From Chitinivibrionia bacterium (GTDB taxonomy: Bacteria > Krumholzibacteriota > Krumholzibacteriia > WVZY01): a stretch of 6,522 bases of DNA. A model generated the notes under the pieces. It had not been told where the DNA came from, searched no databases, and worked only from the letters and a program-made list of their open reading frames with translations. Below are positions 5,080 to 6,522 of this stretch, one piece after another (positions within the stretch are counted from its first letter, which is position 1; the number at the start of each line of letters is the position of its first letter). Location of the stretch: the NCBI GenBank assembly GCA_016208665.1, contig JACQXT010000083.1:1-6522 (forward strand). The letters run 5' to 3'. Position numbers and translations under genes: made by a program.

Positions 5080-6495
5080 CTACGAACTCATGGATCGGTC
5101 GGTAACCAACGCCTTCAGCATCTGAAATCCCAATTTCATTTGATGTTTAGCGTCGTCATCGCCCCGATGACGGTGATGCCCGACTGTGTCCACCATATCG
5201 TCCATCGCCTTCATCGGATTGCGGAACAGACCCGAAGATTCCAGTTCGCTCACGAATTGTTGGAACGCCTGGATCAGCACGGCGAGGTCACCCGATGTTA
5301 CGGGGGATGCCACGGGATTGGGTGTCGGGGATGGCGGGGTGCCATCTGTTGGCGCCGCTTGCGCAGCTTGGATGACATTCTGGTCCGCGGGGGACGGGGC
5401 AACGCTGGGCGTCGTGGGACTGACGGAAGCGGGGATGTTGGATTCGGGCACGGGAGATGCTTCCTGCGGTACAGCAGGGCTGGATGTATCGGCCGGGGCG
5501 GGAGTGTCCAAGACCGGTGCCGATTGTTGTGTCAGATAGATCTGCCGGACCTCTTCAAAGGAGAGGTTCAGTGAAAACCCTGAAAGGCGCTTGGTGTCGA
5601 ACTCCAGTGACGAGACCTTTTTCAGGCTTTCGAAGATATCTCCCTTAAAAAACTTCTCTGCGATCTCAGACACCTTATGCATCAACTTCCCGATGGCCTT
5701 GAGTTCCTTCCTGTCGAGGCTCCCATTCACGGTAAAGGCCAGCGAATCCTCGTTTAATGCGACGTCAGTGGCGGTATTTGCAACCCCCGTTCCATCACCG
5801 GACACCGACAAATCGCTCAGCCGGCCCTGCTGATTGCTGATTTCGAGTGTCACCGTATCGCCATCGGCGGTCTGAATCTGCAGGGAAGTACTCTGGGCCC
5901 GGGCATATGTGGACGTGTAGGTCAGTGAGGTATTGACCGGCGCTGCGACTGGCGGATTGGCCGCCATGGTGTCCAGTCCCTGGTGAATGAGTCCTTGGGT
6001 CTGGTCTACCGACGCGAGCAACTGGCCATCCGTGACTCCTAAAGAGGACAGAATATTTCGTGTTTCTTGAACCCCCTGATCCACCCCAGTCCTCGCCAGA
6101 TCGATAGGCGCGGATGATGGGCTTTCTGGCTCGGGAGGGGCTACGGACACAGATAAGACGCCTCGGACCGCGCTCAGAATTTGGCCGGATAGCGGCGTCG
6201 GTGAGAGGTCTGTTGGGTACCCTGGCGATGTGCTGGCCAAATTGACATCCAGTGTCTCGGTCAGCGCCAGGCGGATCTGCTGATTCAAGATCCCCTGGGA
6301 GGTGTCTTCCGTCATTGGATTCAGGATGACCAGGTCCATCTGGGTCGAAGAGGACACAGACGAGGATTCCGCTGTCATAGAGGACAGGGACGTCAGTCCT
6401 GGCTGGCCCGTGGGGGCCGTTTGCCCGGGTGTTGCGGATGTTAATGTGGATGGCTCCGGTTGAAACGACAACGAATTGAGGCTGGATAGTTCCAT
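5080..6495 (-). CDS. Conserved hypothetical protein, possibly DUF5610-like, with Ser/Pro/Thr-rich linkers
   Basis: The protein has 471 residues from ATG at 6495-6493, with GGGAGG (6506-6501 on the minus strand) 5 bases upstream. Residues 1-60 are Ser/Thr/Pro-rich. Residues about 134-176 hold a helical segment (GVDQGVQETRNILSSLGVTD then a DQTQGLIHQGL helix) that resembles, from memory, the DUF5610 pattern. Residues 202-226 look like beta strands. Residues 252-312 form a compact part (AFTVNGSLDRKELKAIGKLM, later EKFFKGDIFESLKK and LSGFSLNLS). Residues 325-400 are a Pro/Ala/Ser/Thr linker. The C-terminal helix region includes a His/Asp cluster GHHRHRGDDDAKH (439-451) that could bind metal. There is no signal peptide or membrane helix. 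Function is unknown. Its Arg-poor composition differs from the gvp genes, and it is convergent with them, so a link to gas vesicles is unlikely. Confidence 0.8.
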   Translation of the reverse strand: MELSSLNSLSFQPEPSTLTSATPGQTAPTGQPGLTSLSSMTAESSSVSSSTQMDLVILNPMTEDTSQGILNQQIRLALTETLDVNLASTSPGYPTDLSPTPLSGQILSAVRGVLSVSVAPPEPESPSSAPIDLARTGVDQGVQETRNILSSLGVTDGQLLASVDQTQGLIHQGLDTMAANPPVAAPVNTSLTYTSTYARAQSTSLQIQTADGDTVTLEISNQQGRLSDLSVSGDGTGVANTATDVALNEDSLAFTVNGSLDRKELKAIGKLMHKVSEIAEKFFKGDIFESLKKVSSLEFDTKRLSGFSLNLSFEEVRQIYLTQQSAPVLDTPAPADTSSPAVPQEASPVPESNIPASVSPTTPSVAPSPADQNVIQAAQAAPTDGTPPSPTPNPVASPVTSGDLAVLIQAFQQFVSELESSGLFRNPMKAMDDMVDTVGHHRHRGDDDAKHQMKLGFQMLKALVTDRSMSS

Positions 6496-6500
6496 GATCC

Positions 6501-6506
6501 CCTCCC
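6501..6506 (-). promoter_or_regulatory. Shine-Dalgarno site for the minus-strand gene
   Basis: GGGAGG on the minus strand, 5 bases before the ATG at 6495, supports that start. Only 27 bases lie upstream in the window, too few to look for a promoter. Confidence 0.6.
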
Positions 6507-6522
6507 TGGTAGGAATGCCGGC

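Overview
This window is the downstream half of a gas vesicle (gvp) gene cluster on the + strand (positions 1 to 4960). It ends in a convergent intergenic hairpin (about 5026-5075), beyond which an unrelated conserved hypothetical gene runs on the - strand (6495 to 5080). The sequence is GC-rich with good Shine-Dalgarno sites. It looks like a Gram-negative bacterium, possibly Nitrospirota, NC10 or a deltaproteobacterial lineage, but nothing seen here fixes the taxon. There are no rRNA or tRNA genes, transposases or CRISPR arrays.

The + strand layout is: the 3' end of gvpN (MoxR-type AAA+ ATPase); a small basic coiled-coil protein; a possible mini-ORF; gvpF (GvpL/F family); gvpG; a tandem ArsA/Get3-like ATPase; a small TPR protein; gvpS; gvpK; gvpJ. 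Genes overlap or are separated by a few tens of bases, so one operon is likely. The order N-F-G-[x]-S-K-J matches the Bacillus megaterium order N-F-G-L-S-K-J as I recall it, with the ArsA-like and TPR genes in the slot where gvpL would be. The structural gene gvpA is not in the window and presumably lies upstream of gvpN.

The unusual part is the ArsA-like gene. It encodes two ArsA half-domains in one frame. The first half has no credible start codon and no P-loop: its conserved sequence begins abruptly at the STDPAHS motif inside the 3' end of gvpG. A 45-bp GC-rich palindrome, also a G-quadruplex-type tract, sits in frame just before the first half's CxxC motif. The linker between halves carries five tandem imperfect 7-bp repeats, so a change in copy number would shift the frame of the second half. 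The second half keeps GKGGVGKTT, SIDPAHS, DTAPTGH and CPAC and looks like an intact ATPase domain.

A plausible working model, which is inference, is that the ArsA/Get3-like ATPase and its TPR neighbour handle the hydrophobic GvpA/J/S-type proteins during vesicle assembly, alongside GvpN, F, G, K, S and J. A second point to check is an A7 tract near the end of the coiled-coil gene. One extra A there would extend that protein to a stop that overlaps the gvpF start codon as ATGA.
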